Assembly (NCBI GenBank): GCA_023014335.1
Contig: JAECYW010000036.1
Span: 372,001 to 436,000, forward strand
From: Galerina marginata
Taxonomy: Eukaryota; Basidiomycota; Agaricomycetes; Agaricales; Galerinaceae
Reading direction: 5' to 3'
Length of the DNA stretch: 64,000 nucleotides
In this document: piece after piece, positions 45,901 to 57,428 of the stretch
Layout: each line of letters starts with the position of its first letter
Position numbering within the stretch: position 1 is the stretch's first letter
The notes under the pieces: model-generated
The model's database searches: none
The model's input: only the letters and a program-made list of their open reading frames with translations
What the model was told of the DNA's origin: nothing
Made by a program: the position numbers and the translations under genes

Positions 45901-48320
45901 AAGGCCATGACGTGTTCAGCCCTCAACACAACATCTACCCCGAAATAGAAAAGCCGATGTCTGATATCGATGAAGGTGCGTATGAGCATAGTTTAGCGTG
46001 AACATCCTCAAACCTCTTTCAGACGCAGAATGCAACGAAGAAGGTGAGTGACGGCATGTCCGTCGAATCACAACTTAAACCAGAGTAGAAATGGCAACGT
46101 CTGGTATTGATCCAGGTGCATTTGAGGCTTCTCACTCTGCAGCTGGCTCGGAGGAAGATGAAAGTGAGTAATGAAATTTTCAGCCTTAAATTTTCACTTG
46201 AACCAGAACAGAAAAGACGACGTCTGGTGTTGATCCAGGTGCGTTGGAGGCTTCTCACTCTGAAGAAGACTCGGACAAAGATGAAGGTGAGTGATAACAT
46301 TCGAAGCTTCGAATGGTTACTTAAACCAGAACAGAAAATACAACATGTGGAGTCGATCCAGGTGCGTTTGAGGCAATTTTGGCGTGAACTCATCTTTAAA
46401 CTTTTCACAGAGGTGGAATCCGACGACGACGAAGGTGTGTTCTATGGTTTTCAAGTCGGAAAAGACTGACCAGGCTCCGCAGAGCCACTCACTGGCTGCT
46501 TCTTGGACAAGCTCACCGTCAAAAGCCTGAGGAAGCTCCAACTGTCGTTGATACAGACCGCAAAGACCCGTCCGCTGCCTGGAATCGACCCGCTGATGGC
46601 CGCTAATCAAACGCTAATGGGTCTGGACATGCTTCCTCTCTCGAAGGAGGCAAGGAAGACCGTCATTTCTGTTGGAAGCAGCCTCCACGTCCTCGAGCTC
46701 GAATGTCTGGCAAACCGAGAGAACATTCTCCTTGTCAACCTCGTCACATGGGAGTGGCTCCAAGCCCGGGTCTACGACTCCTTCCCCAATGTCTCTGGAG
46801 AGTACAGTTTTCCCAACGTCACCAGGCTTATCGAAGAAGTCCGAACCCTTATCGAAGATGCTCCAAAGTCGGCCAGCCTCGATGCATGCGACTTTTTGGA
46901 AGGCTACGACAGAGGAGAGGCCGTCGCCAGACTCAATGTGGGTCCACGCGCCCATTTGGCCCCCGATGACGCCACCGTCTTTGATAAGACGGTGCTGGTC
47001 CTGTCCAACTGGCTGTCGATGCCCGATCCTGTCAGGTATCTACCCCAGGCGTGGTTTGTCCGCGAAATGATCAACCGGGTGGGCCTGGACGCGCTTTCTC
47101 TCAAATGGGTAGCCAAGGCGGCCAATCGGGTCGGGGTGTCGGTGCTTGGACTTGGTAAAAACACCAAGGTCAGTCACGCCGACGTCTGCCGCTGGTCGAG
47201 CGAGGTTCTGGGGGCACATCCAATCTGTGACAAAGAAAGCGAGGTCGGGAAGCTGGCGATGGATTGCATTCGGGAGATCCGCTGCATTCGGTTCAACTAC
47301 CAGCCATTGGTGCCTCTCATCCGCAGGCTTTACCGCCCTCCAATCCTGCCCACCATCATCAACACTGTGGAGGTGGATGCGCCTCCGCAGGCAGCTGAAC
47401 TCCCGAACCCCGTGGCGTTTGACTTTTTTGCGACAGCCTTGAGGATGCTCTGCCCACTCGTGGACCCTGCTCTCCCTGTTCCCACTGTCACCAGTCTGTC
47501 TGCCAACATGTCGCCGCAGCAAAAGGCGGACGTGCTGTTGGCCAGGTTCCTCACCCATGTTCGGGACGCGGGCGACAAGAAAATCCCGTTCCGTGAGTTC
47601 GGACCGTCTCTTTCCCACGTCAGCCAGGCCGGCGGCCCGCTTTCCAATCCGCATGTTCGCACCGTCTCTGGATTCTTCAGCGAGCTCCTCTTCAGGGGGA
47701 TAACGCATCACACTCAGTTCCTGCTCGACCACTTCCCACTCTTCCGCGATCTGAAGCACTGGAACAGTGTCTACCTTGCTGCCAGGGTGAATCACCCAGA
47801 TAAGGAATACTTCTGCGACAAGTCCGCCTACGGCCAATGCGTGACCCAGCGAGCCGTGGAAAACGCTGAGGGGTACTGGAATGCCGCCAATGATCCCGAA
47901 CTCAACTTCTTCCTGAGCTCGCTGCAGCCTGTCAACTTTTACAAGCTTTTCCGCAAGCTGCAAGATGCGCTCCATGGGTTCGGACCTCTGACCACCTTCC
48001 AGCTCCTAGTTGACTACGCCGTCGCCGGACTCGTCGCCACGCCCTCCTACGAAGAGATGGCCATGATCATCAGAGAGATTGACGCAGGCGGCCTCGCTGG
48101 GCTCAGGACCCTGGGTTTTTCATGCCGCACTAATGCTGAGACCGCGGCAGCGCTTGAGATTGTGCACAATCAGCTCATGCACTCCTTTCCTTCCCACACG
48201 CTCTCTCTCTTCAGGCACGATATTTTTTTCGTTGAGCATTCCCTGTGCAAACTCAGACGTTTCGATTGTGTTCCGTTCAGAAAGCTGTATTCGGCCCTCA
48301 AGGAGTTGAGACCCGCTTGA
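42951..48320 (+). CDS. Probable TET/JBP-type 2-oxoglutarate/Fe(II) dioxygenase with large C-terminal region
   Basis: One gene, roughly 1,450 residues. Exons 42951-43278, 43324-43429, 43478-43772 and 43818-44483 (96 in-phase bases, 43966-44061, may be an intron), then about 44537-45059, a chain of phase-1 micro-exons to 46431, and 46483-48320. The core reads GRVHADSPDSPGGVT (H-x-D iron ligands, CAC at 44100) and, about 53 residues on, GLDMHTGAQPLY (distal His, 44259), then HRLTLIAYP, whose Arg suits 2-oxoglutarate binding. This layout matches fungal TET/JBP proteins, nuclear enzymes that oxidise 5-methylcytosine or thymine, many of which are spread with KDZ transposons. The middle is Lys-rich then acidic (DSDSENEDDGP). 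The last exon, 611 residues, is helical and unrecognised; it joins in frame (E-PLTGCFLDKL). No internal stop. GC content is clearly above the neighbourhood. TET/JBP assignment is from motif pattern only. Confidence 0.62.
46083..46450 (+). repeat. Three tandem exon-intron units inside the TET/JBP-like gene
   Basis: Units begin near 46083, 46206 and 46328 (period 122-123 bases). Each contains an acceptor, the coding run TSG-I/V-DPGA (third unit TCGVDPG), EASHS-like residues, an acidic end, a GTGAGT donor and an AT-rich intron. In the third unit a stop forces use of a new donor inside the repeat. All exons keep phase 1, so unit number can change without breaking the frame. Confidence 0.75.
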
Positions 48321-49410
48321 GATAATGCGCCGTAGAAATGTACATATACTGAATGGATTTTTTGGCTCGCCCTTCATGTTGACCCTGTATGATGACAACC
48401 CTGCCCTTCTCGACCCTCCTGATCCTCAGTTTCAGCTAATAACTAAGAAGCTTAGATGCTATTGTACGCCTTTTTTGTTTCCTCCGGTCAGTCCTTTACT
48501 GGAGTGGTCAAACTAGCACCTTGACAGCCCTTTCAACTTGAAACTAGACGCTCGCACCGACTTCAATGTTGACTACTGGTCAATCAATCGTCTCCACGAA
48601 TGCGCCGTTCGTGTTGGCTGCATATATTCCTCATGTTGACTGGCGTCTACGAATCATTGTCAAATCCGACTCCAGCTCCTCTCAGCTTGCGATCACCTGC
48701 ACTGTGCCACTCAGCGCCTTCCGGTAGCATGCGAAGACCTCAAGTACCATTCATTGACGGCCAAAGGCACTCCAGCAAACAAACATTGTGCAGCCTAGCA
48801 GCACTTTAGCGAATATCAGACACAATCAACTGAGCTAAATCCTAAGTACTTTGATTTGGAACTCATTGATTAGAATTTTCAAAAAATCTAATAAATTAGC
48901 TGCATCCCAGGTTTCTACTTTCCCGATCAAACTCACTGGACCAATCGCTACTCGATTAGATGAGAGTCGTATTTTTCACCTCTGAAAATCGTTATTGCGC
49001 CCTGTGCGTGGAGAACTTGAAAATTGGAGTCCAAGAAAGATAAGATTGTATCAAACAAAGATTTTCCCATCAATCGGGTTTCGACGCCTTCACAGTTCAA
49101 TATGATCCTGGAATCCTGAATAGCGGAATTGGAGGAGCAATGAGAGAATTTGCTCCAACTTGTACACAAATACATAGTCTGCAAACGGATGCCAGTCTCC
49201 TACCCAGCCGTCGTTTTGGGGTTTACGAAAAAAACAAGATACGTCTGAATCATAGAAAGATAAAATACCTGACCTGCGAAATATAAAGTTTATATTACAA
49301 ATACGAACCCACACATGGCCCAACTTACTTCCAGCAGTTATTACCCAAACTTGGACTTCCCGAAGAAATTGACCAAATACCCATGGTGAAAAGGCGATAT
49401 GCACCTGCTC
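48321..49410. other. Gap between TET/JBP-like gene and DUF6589 relic
   Basis: 3' flank of the preceding gene, then AT-rich sequence. The minus-strand frame at 49090-49404 has no recognisable features. Upstream parts of the DUF6589 protein could not be found here. Confidence 0.4.
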
Positions 49411-49416
49411 GCTCCA

Positions 49417-50395
49417 TGGATGTCAACGAGTCAACTCATGCAGTAAACATTACCGCAATTACGAACTTGTTAGGCCAAGGTGGTGTCGGTGATCCTCAAG
49501 CTCTCGCAGAAAAAGAGAAGGGGACGCAATGGCCGGAAAACGGTTAACCGTCTCTGTCCTTCAATATGTTGTTCTCTTTTTTGGTGATCTGGCAACTTTT
49601 GAACATGTAATGGTGCTGCAACGGAGATCAATTGAAGGTACACCGTGGCGGCGCTTTCGATTTGTCATTTTTGTCATGGGTCTCTTCCACCTGAAAATAG
49701 CTGCTGCAGACGCGATTTGGAGGATATTTCTTGAGGCGAAGAAAGCGCGTGAGGATGCTACTAGTCTTATGGCCTTCATTACACTTCACCGTCCTCGTGA
49801 AACAGGTCAAATTGGCTCGGCGCCAGGCTTTCGCCGCATCCATGGGGTCATTGCACATGAAGGTATTGTCCTTAGGCTTGATGCTTGGGTTACGGAGGTT
49901 CAACAACAGTTTGGAGTGAATAAATGCTCTAATTTAGAGAAATTTTCTGCTACCTCGCCCTCGGAAGAAGCAATTTAAGATCTATCTGATCACCTTGTGG
50001 GGAGCTATGTGGCCGGTGGACAAGAAAGTACAGACATCTTCGCACTTTGCAGAAAAGCGACCGCTGCCCAATGAGATCAGCATCAAGAAAACATCCTACT
50101 TATGCACAAATACTTCTATCTATATGAAGAATTATCATTCGCATTGAATCAAGGGGATATTGGGCGCGTTGAAACTCTTCCCTCCTTGGATCACAATATT
50201 CCGCGGTACTGGGAAACACAAGTACGCATTCCACATGTCAAAGTTCCTATCAGATGTGCATTTTGTGTACCCTCCAAAGCTTCGCCATGCTATTCGTTAC
50301 AATGTGCTCGTAAATCCTACAGGTCTACCAAGTAAATTTCGTGGTGTTGACTGGGTAGAGGAGTTGATGATCAATCTTTATACCAAGGTACGTAA
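49417..50395 (+). pseudogene. DUF6589 protein, multiply disrupted transposon-associated relic
   Basis: DUF6589 proteins are abundant in basidiomycete repetitive DNA, usually above 700 residues. Recognisable blocks: GDLATFEHV, the signature EGTPWRRFRFVIFVMGLFH then LKIAAADAIWRIF, RPRETGQIGSAPGFRRIH, EELSFALNQGDIGRVETL, FPPWITIF-GTGKHKYA and DVHFVYPPKLRHAIRYNVLVNPTG. Breaks: a stop and one-base shift near 49547, stops at 49977 and 50071, and another shift near 50180. The 5' third and the 3' end are missing after a donor-like GTACGT at 50390. It lies 1.1 kb downstream of the TET/JBP-like gene on the same strand. Confidence 0.8.
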
Positions 50396-50399
50396 ATCT

Positions 50400-51060
50400 C
50401 AGGTTAACCATCTTCTTTTCGTCATATTTATTCAACAAAATTGATAGTAACAGCTGTTAGAAAGTTGTCGGCAATTTCTAACAGAGCCCTAAACGAGGAA
50501 CCAAGAACTAAGAAGACGAACAAAAGATGAAGAAGCTCAGAGATGCGGTCATGCGGTGGAAAGATCATTGTTGGGTCATTGGGTCGGCGGTGGTGGCACT
50601 GGGTAGTAACTGATTAATATACTTACGTCAACAAAGTGTTTTGTCTGATGAACACTTGGCTACGATGCTTTAAAATTAAGTATTGAGGACATTCCTTGAA
50701 GCCCAGAAATGAGTGTGTACTGTAGGTCCAAGTCCAGCTGAAAGTCCAAATATGCGATGACTGCCAAAAAATTTTGACCAAATTTATCTTAAATTACCAA
50801 TAGCTCAACTGAGGCAGAGGTGAGCGAGAGGTTCAACAAACGGAGTACGCTCCTGCTACTCATGACTTCTCTCGCTTTGTCAGCCTCGGCCCTCAGGTGA
50901 GCGCCATACTTATGCACTTGTTACATTCGTACGGTCACAACTGTCAGTGTCAATCATTCCTGAGTTCACGTGATGGTTGATTATCTGAACCGAACATTTG
51001 ACATCTCGCCTCCTTAATCGTTGCTTCCACCACCTAGTCCTTTACCCCTTTACCGTTTCA
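50400..51060. other. Gap before the Mug135-like gene
   Basis: No open frame of note. The end nearest 51060 is pyrimidine-rich (CCACCTAGTCCTTTACCCC), fitting a promoter or leader of the next gene. Confidence 0.4.
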
Positions 51061-51714
51061 ATGGCTGAAATCCAACCTCGACCAGAGCAACCAGACTTTC
51101 CACGACTTTCCGTTCTCTTAACTGAAATTGCCGCTCATGTGGCCCGTATTCCGAACGCGGGTCCGTCTGTCACTCTCGACGACTTAACAGTATGATCTAC
51201 TAGATGCTCCATTGGGCTTTGAACTGAGGATGTTTGAGCAGGCTGCGCTTGAAGTCCAATCAAATGCAATACTTAACTCACTGCGCGAGAGTGAAGATCG
51301 CCTCAAAGCTCGCATTGACGTGGCAGTGACCGCCTGTGAGAGTCGTATAACAGCCACAATCAGAGAACAGTATGTCTTCTATCATTTGCTGATGATTAAA
51401 ACCTGATTTCTTTCAGATCATCCCTCCTGGTTCTCCGTCTCCACAACTCAAAAATACCCCGCGATGTTCAACTCCGGTACCCAGCTGGGGTCAATACTCA
51501 TGGGTTCCCTCTGAACAAGATGGAGTTGTACAAGATCAATGGCAAGTCCTACTCTCATATTCTTACGGCACAAATATCATTTCATTTCCTGACCTACTTT
51601 ACAGGTACCGTTTGTGCCCAGATGGCCACCGCACTGGGGATGCCTGCATTCCTTGCCACCATGGGTGTTGACGTTCGCAGAGACAGGATCATAGAGTACT
51701 TGGGGGCTATATAG
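51061..51714 (+). CDS. Small Mug135-like C-terminal-domain protein
   Basis: Four exons, 51061-51189, 51242-51369, 51417-51541 and 51605-51714, splice in frame to 163 residues. The N-terminal half is helical (ALEVQSNAILNSLRESED, a likely coiled coil). The C-terminal half (RLHNSKIPRDVQLRYPAGVN, then FPLNKMELYKINGTVCAQM, ending with a short helix and IIEYLGAI) follows the Mug135-like domain pattern found in many short basidiomycete proteins of unknown role. The third intron is GC-AG with a GCAAGT donor (51542) and is required to keep the frame. No damage seen. Lies between two broken genes, so it may be a surviving host gene or element cargo. Confidence 0.7.
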
Positions 51715-51965
51715 AGAGCTATTTGGTCTAACGGTACCTGCCTGTATGTCTTTCTTACCCATCCATTCCCCTTTGCTCAGTAAGAATCGGTTCTGCGCTA
51801 CGCTGTGATAATCTGCTCCCACCTGTGTTTATGGATCAGCGCAGATCAGCGTGGACCAGAGCATTCAGAATCCCCCCCAGATGACTATGATTCTTCAATG
51901 CCGAAACTATCTGCGTCTTTCTGTTCATATCTGAGATGTTCCTATTTTTTTTTTGTTGCATTAAA

Positions 51966-53421
51966 TTATTTTATTTCTGTTTGTATCCGTCCATATCTGC
52001 TGTCTAGATCTACTGTAGGAAATCCACGCCATATAACCAAGGAACCACCGCTGACACCAGCGGCTGCACCCACGCCCCGCGCGCCTGCGCCAAACCCACC
52101 CGCGGAGGCAGCGATGACACCCCCGCGCCCCGCCCCCGCCCCAGGAAGGGGCATGGGCATCTCGCTCCTCCATATGACGCGTAAAGCGCGGACCCAGCCC
52201 TCCCAGTACGGCTGCACGTACAGCGCGAGGTCGTGCCGCGGGAAGGCGATTAGGGTGAGGTGGGTTGGGATACGCAGCTGGTGCTGATCCTGCTGCCCGC
52301 CTTTCTTCTCCTTGGGGTCGTGTAAAGGAGGAGGGGGAAGCGGACCCATGAGGGCTTTGGCGAGGTGGACGGCGCCTGCGAATCCAATGAGAACGTTCGC
52401 GTTGGTGCTGGTGCTTGTGCTGGCAGCAAGCCCGGGGATGGAGGAGGACGAATGTAGTTTGACGAGTTCGTGCGGTACGAGATCGTACCACGACACCAAG
52501 AACTCCTCCTCCAGTACCTGGCCAGTGGAGAACTGCACGAGCGTGAACGAGGTTGTGTGGATTTGCGGGGCGTCGTCCTGCTGCTGATGTTGGGACACGG
52601 CGGGGGCGGTGATACCAGATGGTGACGTCGATGCAGCTGCGGTTGAGGTTGATGTCGTAGCAGCCGCGGATAGTTTTGCCAGCGGGTTGAATTTCCGCGC
52701 CGTCTTCACGACGGGGCTGGAAATCGCAGAGGCAGGTTGCGGCTGAGGCGCAGGGATGGCAAGAGGTCCGAGAGGAGGCACAGGCGGGCCAGGCAGCTTG
52801 ACCCGCCCTCCGAACCCGCCAGCACCAACCCGCCCGCCCATGGGCCTGCTGCTGCTGCCCCCTCCAAGCTCGTGGTCGTCCGAGTCGTCTTCCTCATCCC
52901 ACTCGTTGTCTTCTTCGTACCCCTCTTCACCTGGGGCAGCGTCTTCGTGGGCTCCTGGTCCTTCTTCTTCGGCTCTCGCAGCGTGGGCGAGGCGTGGGCT
53001 TGAGCGTCGTGAACAGGGGTGCTGGCAGCAGCAGCAGCAGCAGCAGCAGTCGCAGTAACCGCCGCCGCACCAGCACCAGCACCCGTGCCCCCACTCGATC
53101 CTCCACCTCCTCCCGCACCCGCAGCACCACCTTCAACGCCGTCCTCTCCCAACCCCTGCCCAACACCCCCTGCTCCTCTTCCTCCCGCGCTCCTCTTCTT
53201 CCGCACCTCCAGCACGCTCGCGAACGTGATTGGGCTCGCTGGCCACTGGCTCTCGTCCGGCGCGAACGTAATCGGGCTCGGTGGACGTACCCCTGCTGCC
53301 TCACGCGCGACTTTACGCGGGTCGAAGGGGAGTGAGAAGCATTTGGCGAGAATGATTTGTTTAAGATGCCGGATCTTCCATGTAGGGTCGATGCGCGTAA
53401 GAAACCATTGGTTGTATGGGA
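51966..53421 (-). pseudogene. Basidiomycete-specific protein, frameshifted and C-terminally truncated
   Basis: From an acceptor at 53422 the minus strand reads PYNQWFLTRIDPTWKIRHLK, then ILAKCF and RPPSPITFAPD. Further on come EEGYEEDNEWDEEDDSDD, SFTLVQFSTGQVLEEEF, SWYDLVPHELVKLH and LTLIAFPRHDLALYVQPYWE. This order is familiar from an uncharacterised basidiomycete family that normally ends in a PH-like domain. Here the first part and the acidic part are in different frames; the switch falls between 53190 and 52960, in an Ala/Gly-rich repeat tract that includes (CAG)n. The C-terminus ends after GGSLVIWRGFPTV with no PH-like part. The 5' exons (53440-53600, with WKEFAELWKFDGQ) contain a stop. 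A truncated gene is most likely. Confidence 0.55.
53030..53052 (+). repeat. (CAG)n microsatellite
   Basis: About eight uninterrupted CAG units (53028-53051), lying in the disrupted minus-strand gene where they would encode Ala, Cys or Leu runs depending on frame. Confidence 0.85.
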
Positions 53422-53609
53422 CTAGGAAGGTAGGTGAGTATGGTTGGAAATGAAGAAAATGAGAAGACGAAATGTACTCACTGAATCTGCAGGCTATTGG
53501 AATCTGCTTTGGCCATCAAACTTCCATAGTTCCGCGAACTCCTTCCAAGACGCCAGTCTGAACGGATTTTGTCTCCTGTGGGTTCCAAGTCGACGTCAGC
53601 AAAGTCTCA

Positions 53610-56361
53610 AGAGTAAAAGGAAGTTGCTCACAAACGGTTGCCAAGCAGAGAGTGACGTTGCGCGTCGTGATGTGGGAAGTCCTGACTGACACAATGCACG
53701 ATGCACGTTATACGGCGCGCAGTTTGGACGTCAGTCGTTTTCGGAGGTGGTGGTATTCGATTCGGGGTAATGTAATCCTCTTCCTGCGTATGTTGGATCG
53801 TGTCTTGAAGGGAGTCGAGCTGGCGCAGGTGAAAAGGTAAGCGTCAAATGAATTCCCGAAAGTGGTGGAGAGTGTCGATAATCACCTGGAAAGCAAAATA
53901 TAAGAAATAACGAGCTGAAAAGGAGGTTAGAACATTCGAAAACCCAATCGAATTCGCAAAACACATACCTTTGTCTCAATCAGAATTCCCGAACGGAGGC
54001 AAGCCTGGCCACGTATGAGCAAGAACCCTCCCTCAAAGCTCGAAAAACTCACCTGGAAAGCACCACAAAACTTCAAAGCACGACGGACGACGAGTCGTTG
54101 GGAAGCAAAACAGGAAGAGGAATATATCAGAACCCAAAAGACTGATGCCGAAACGCACATCAGGGTCCAGCTGCGAAAAAAGTGATTTCTCAAAATCACA
54201 ATCACATCGATCACGTTTTTGATGAAGGCCTGGGCTTTGCGTTCCTTTTCGGGATGATCTCCCCCTTTTTTAATTTACGCGCGCCGTGCAATGCCCACAC
54301 GGCATTATCGGCATCACCGTCGTGCGTTGCGGGTCGATCTCCCGCGTGCATTGGGCGTGGCGACCGTGCTGTGAGTCTGGAGGACCAGTGGAGGTTGAAG
54401 TTATTGCACCCGCTGTCGTTGTCGCTGTCGTTCGGGAGAGGCAAAAGACACCGGTCGACTGTACGGGCACCTGCAATTGTTGAGTTTACTTCCGCTCAGA
54501 GAGGAGAGGGGACGCTGGGATATGGAGCTTGTACGCCAATGCCATTTCCTATTCTTTCTGACTAATTCCAAGTATTAAGCGATCCCTAAAATGAAGGTAA
54601 AATATATATGTTTGAGCTGTCTGGGTCCTAACGGCAGCCGTCTCGACAACAGCTTCAGAAAGCGGCAACGGGCGTCGTCGCAACCTCGACGAGGTGCAGC
54701 TACGTAGAGTTAAATTCGCCCTATTCCTTGCAAATTCAACATATATGCAGCTGTACCATCGTCGATTTCTACCCTCGCCACTATTCCTTAGTTTCCGTTT
54801 CTTTCCATCAAAGCAGGCCATTTCTTCCCAAATTAAGTCCCCAAAAAATCGTCATTAATCTTATTATATAGATAGTATCGTTGGGTGCTGGTTATTTACT
54901 GAGTACAAATCTCCGTTGTCTAAGCGAAAACGTCCCGCGACGCTTGCTTGAGACGATCGTCAGCCGAACTCGGGTCCAAGTCTTTATCTAAATATACCAA
55001 TACCAATACTGAACGCTCACTCGGACTGAAGACTGATAGTGACTCCAGGCGCCAACAATTAGATCCTCGGGAAGTGGCATTGCCTTGACGAGGAATTTTC
55101 ACTCTTATTTTTTATGGTCATATTTACATATGACACACAGATCATCCCCAAATCGACCCCAAGTCGTCGTGCCGAAATCCGAGGTTCTGCTCACAGACAG
55201 CTCTGCCAACCAATTATCTACTCAAATTCGTAATACCTGAGTGGTAACATGTCGAGTACCTCCACCCCAACGCCTGTCACTCATCGTTCTGGAGATCAAG
55301 CCACTTGAATATGAATAACCTGGCTGCGGCTTGCATGCGTGCTGAAAATGTGATATAAAGCGCCAAAATAGTACGACTTGCGATTGTAACAATGGATATA
55401 AATATGCGGATACTTGAAACGCGCGACAAGTCCAATATAGCGTCTATATAAGTAATTATTATTGTATATCAAGGGGAAGGGTATGGCTCCTACTGATACG
55501 TCCGATACGCGTTTGGCAGATCAGGCGAGCATGGACCTCACTGCATTCAGGCACTTCGCCCACCGACTGGAGTGTTGGCCTGAGATGTGCCAATAAAACT
55601 GTGACCTTGGAACCAAACCCAGGTTATGGACCTAGAGACGCATATTATCTGTTCAGTAAAATATCCATTCTCAGTCTCCTGCCGCCCACTGATCTAATTA
55701 AATATTTATGTACGCTTTGGGCTCCAAATCTGTGTAATTAGGCGGTCCCGTGGAAAGCATCATGGTTTCTCCGTCGCGTAAATAGAAAAAGAGATCCAAG
55801 TTCAACTACAAAATATAACCCAAACGCGAATACATTTCCCCTCTCTATCAACGAGCGCTTAATTGACAAACATGTTCTACACGCTTACTGCGACATTGCC
55901 TTGACCCTAAAGTACGCCGAATACACGGTTTCTCAACGACTGGCTGGTATTCAAATTTGTTTTGTTAATTTTCGAGATATTGAGATAGTTCAATTATTAG
56001 TTGTCGTCTCGAGCCGACATGACCAGGTGATTATCCATTTATTTAGGAAATTGGGGGTCAGCCAAGATCACAAACGTTTTCGTGTACTCGGCGCTTAGTT
56101 AGTCAGACGGCGACTTGTTTATGAGTGTCTCTTTGGCGGCGAAGCACACAATTTAGCCCATTTTTATTAATACACGTCCTTAAAAGTTCAATACCATTTA
56201 GTTAGCTCAAACTTCGCTTGTAGAAAGTTACAGAACTCGATTGTTTCTATCCGCGTATGTAAATTAAATGACCAAACGGAAAATATTGGTAGGAAACGGC
56301 GGGGGGTGCGGTGACTTGGTGGCCAAGTCACCGACTAATATAGATAGGGAGAATTCACACA
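53610..56361. other. Gap with no recognisable gene
   Basis: Mixed sequence with no long frame. A short frame begins with ATG at 55482 (APTDTSDTRLADQAS) and ends after about 37 codons; it has no known features. No RNA gene or terminal repeat seen. Confidence 0.45.
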
Positions 56362-56961
56362 TTACTTATGTTCCTGCCAGTCCCAGTTGTCCTTGTAATA
56401 ATCAAGGTGCCACAAAGGCGGTCCTTCGGCCAAAAGTTCCTCCCTCATTTGCTCCTCTCGATTTCCCGGCATTGCTTTTCTCAGATTATAATTGTTGCAA
56501 GATTCGAATATGATGGATTCAGGTACGCCGTGTACGAGCTCCCACTGGACTGGCCACTGAAGACGGTCCTGAAGCACTGCCTGTGCTAGCTCAAGTACGA
56601 CAATTCTGGAAGGAGATCCAGGAGCGGGAATTTCTTCATATCCTTCATCTCTGACGAGGTTGAGAAGGGCTTCCGTGGTAATAGGATAACCACACCGGAG
56701 AACCGGCGGCATTCGACGACTTCCAGGGACAGCGTGCGGAATAAAGATGGGAGGAAGTTGGTCCAGCTCAAATGGCTTCATCTTGTTGATTATGTCCTGC
56801 CTCTAGATAATAATAAAAATACATGGTAAAGTGGCTGGTCGTCAAAAGGTTCGAATTCTTACCTGACGCGTGTAACGTGGGCGAAGGGGAACTATTGCAA
56901 AAGGCACTTTAATGTCTCTTTTGATTTCCTGGACCTGAGTGGTGCGTGATGATTGAGACAT
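56362..56961 (-). CDS. Uncharacterised 179-residue protein, divergent from nuclease-like gene
   Basis: Two exons, 56961-56863 and 56802-56362, joined at an in-phase intron with good GTAAGA and CTAG sites. The N-terminus MSQSSRTTQVQEIKRDIKV lacks a signal peptide. The middle is Pro-rich (LDQLPPIFIPHAVPGS), followed by a helix (ITTEALLNLVRDEGYEE) and an acidic/aromatic C-terminus ending WHLDYYKDNWDWQEHK. I do not recognise a family. It is divergently arranged with the PD-(D/E)XK-like gene, start codons 467 bases apart, so the two may share a promoter. The start is the first ATG upstream of the conserved frame, with no competing ATG. Confidence 0.6.
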
Positions 56962-57428
56962 ATTACAAGGGAAAGGCTGGTATTTGGGAGGGTTGGGAGG
57001 GATGCGTCACTGGGCAGGATGTGTCGATGAGCGATCAAGTATGTATGGTTGAATTTGTAACGTTGAATGCCAACCCGAGTGACAGTGTGACATTGACCTA
57101 AAGTTGTCCACGCTCCATCTGTCGCGACGCTCCGAGCTGGCTCCGAGTCCATCAATTGTTGACCTGTCGCGGCGACGCTCCAAAACGCGTTTTATGTGGC
57201 ATCGAGCACCGCCATTTCCAACAGCATTGCCACGTTCCAGATCTGATCCACTCATCTACTCACCCTAATTTACAATGTACTGCATAGGTGTGAACCCATA
57301 TCCCTTCGTAATATTTTATTAGATACAGTTGGATTTTATATTAGAATGTTAAAAGCTCCCGCCGATTTAAAAGCCCATTCCTGCATACGATTTAGTTAAA
57401 ATTTTGACCCGCTCTTAGTTTCTTTGCT

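Noticed and set aside
47040..47975. 311-codon minus-strand open frame
   Set aside because: It is antisense to the last exon of the 42951-48320 gene, which has a consistent frame, splicing and codon use; the shadow frame has no motif.
46503..48320. Separate gene of 605 codons
   Set aside because: The open frame would start at TTG. An intron with good sites joins it in frame to the upstream exons, so I treat it as the last exon of one gene.
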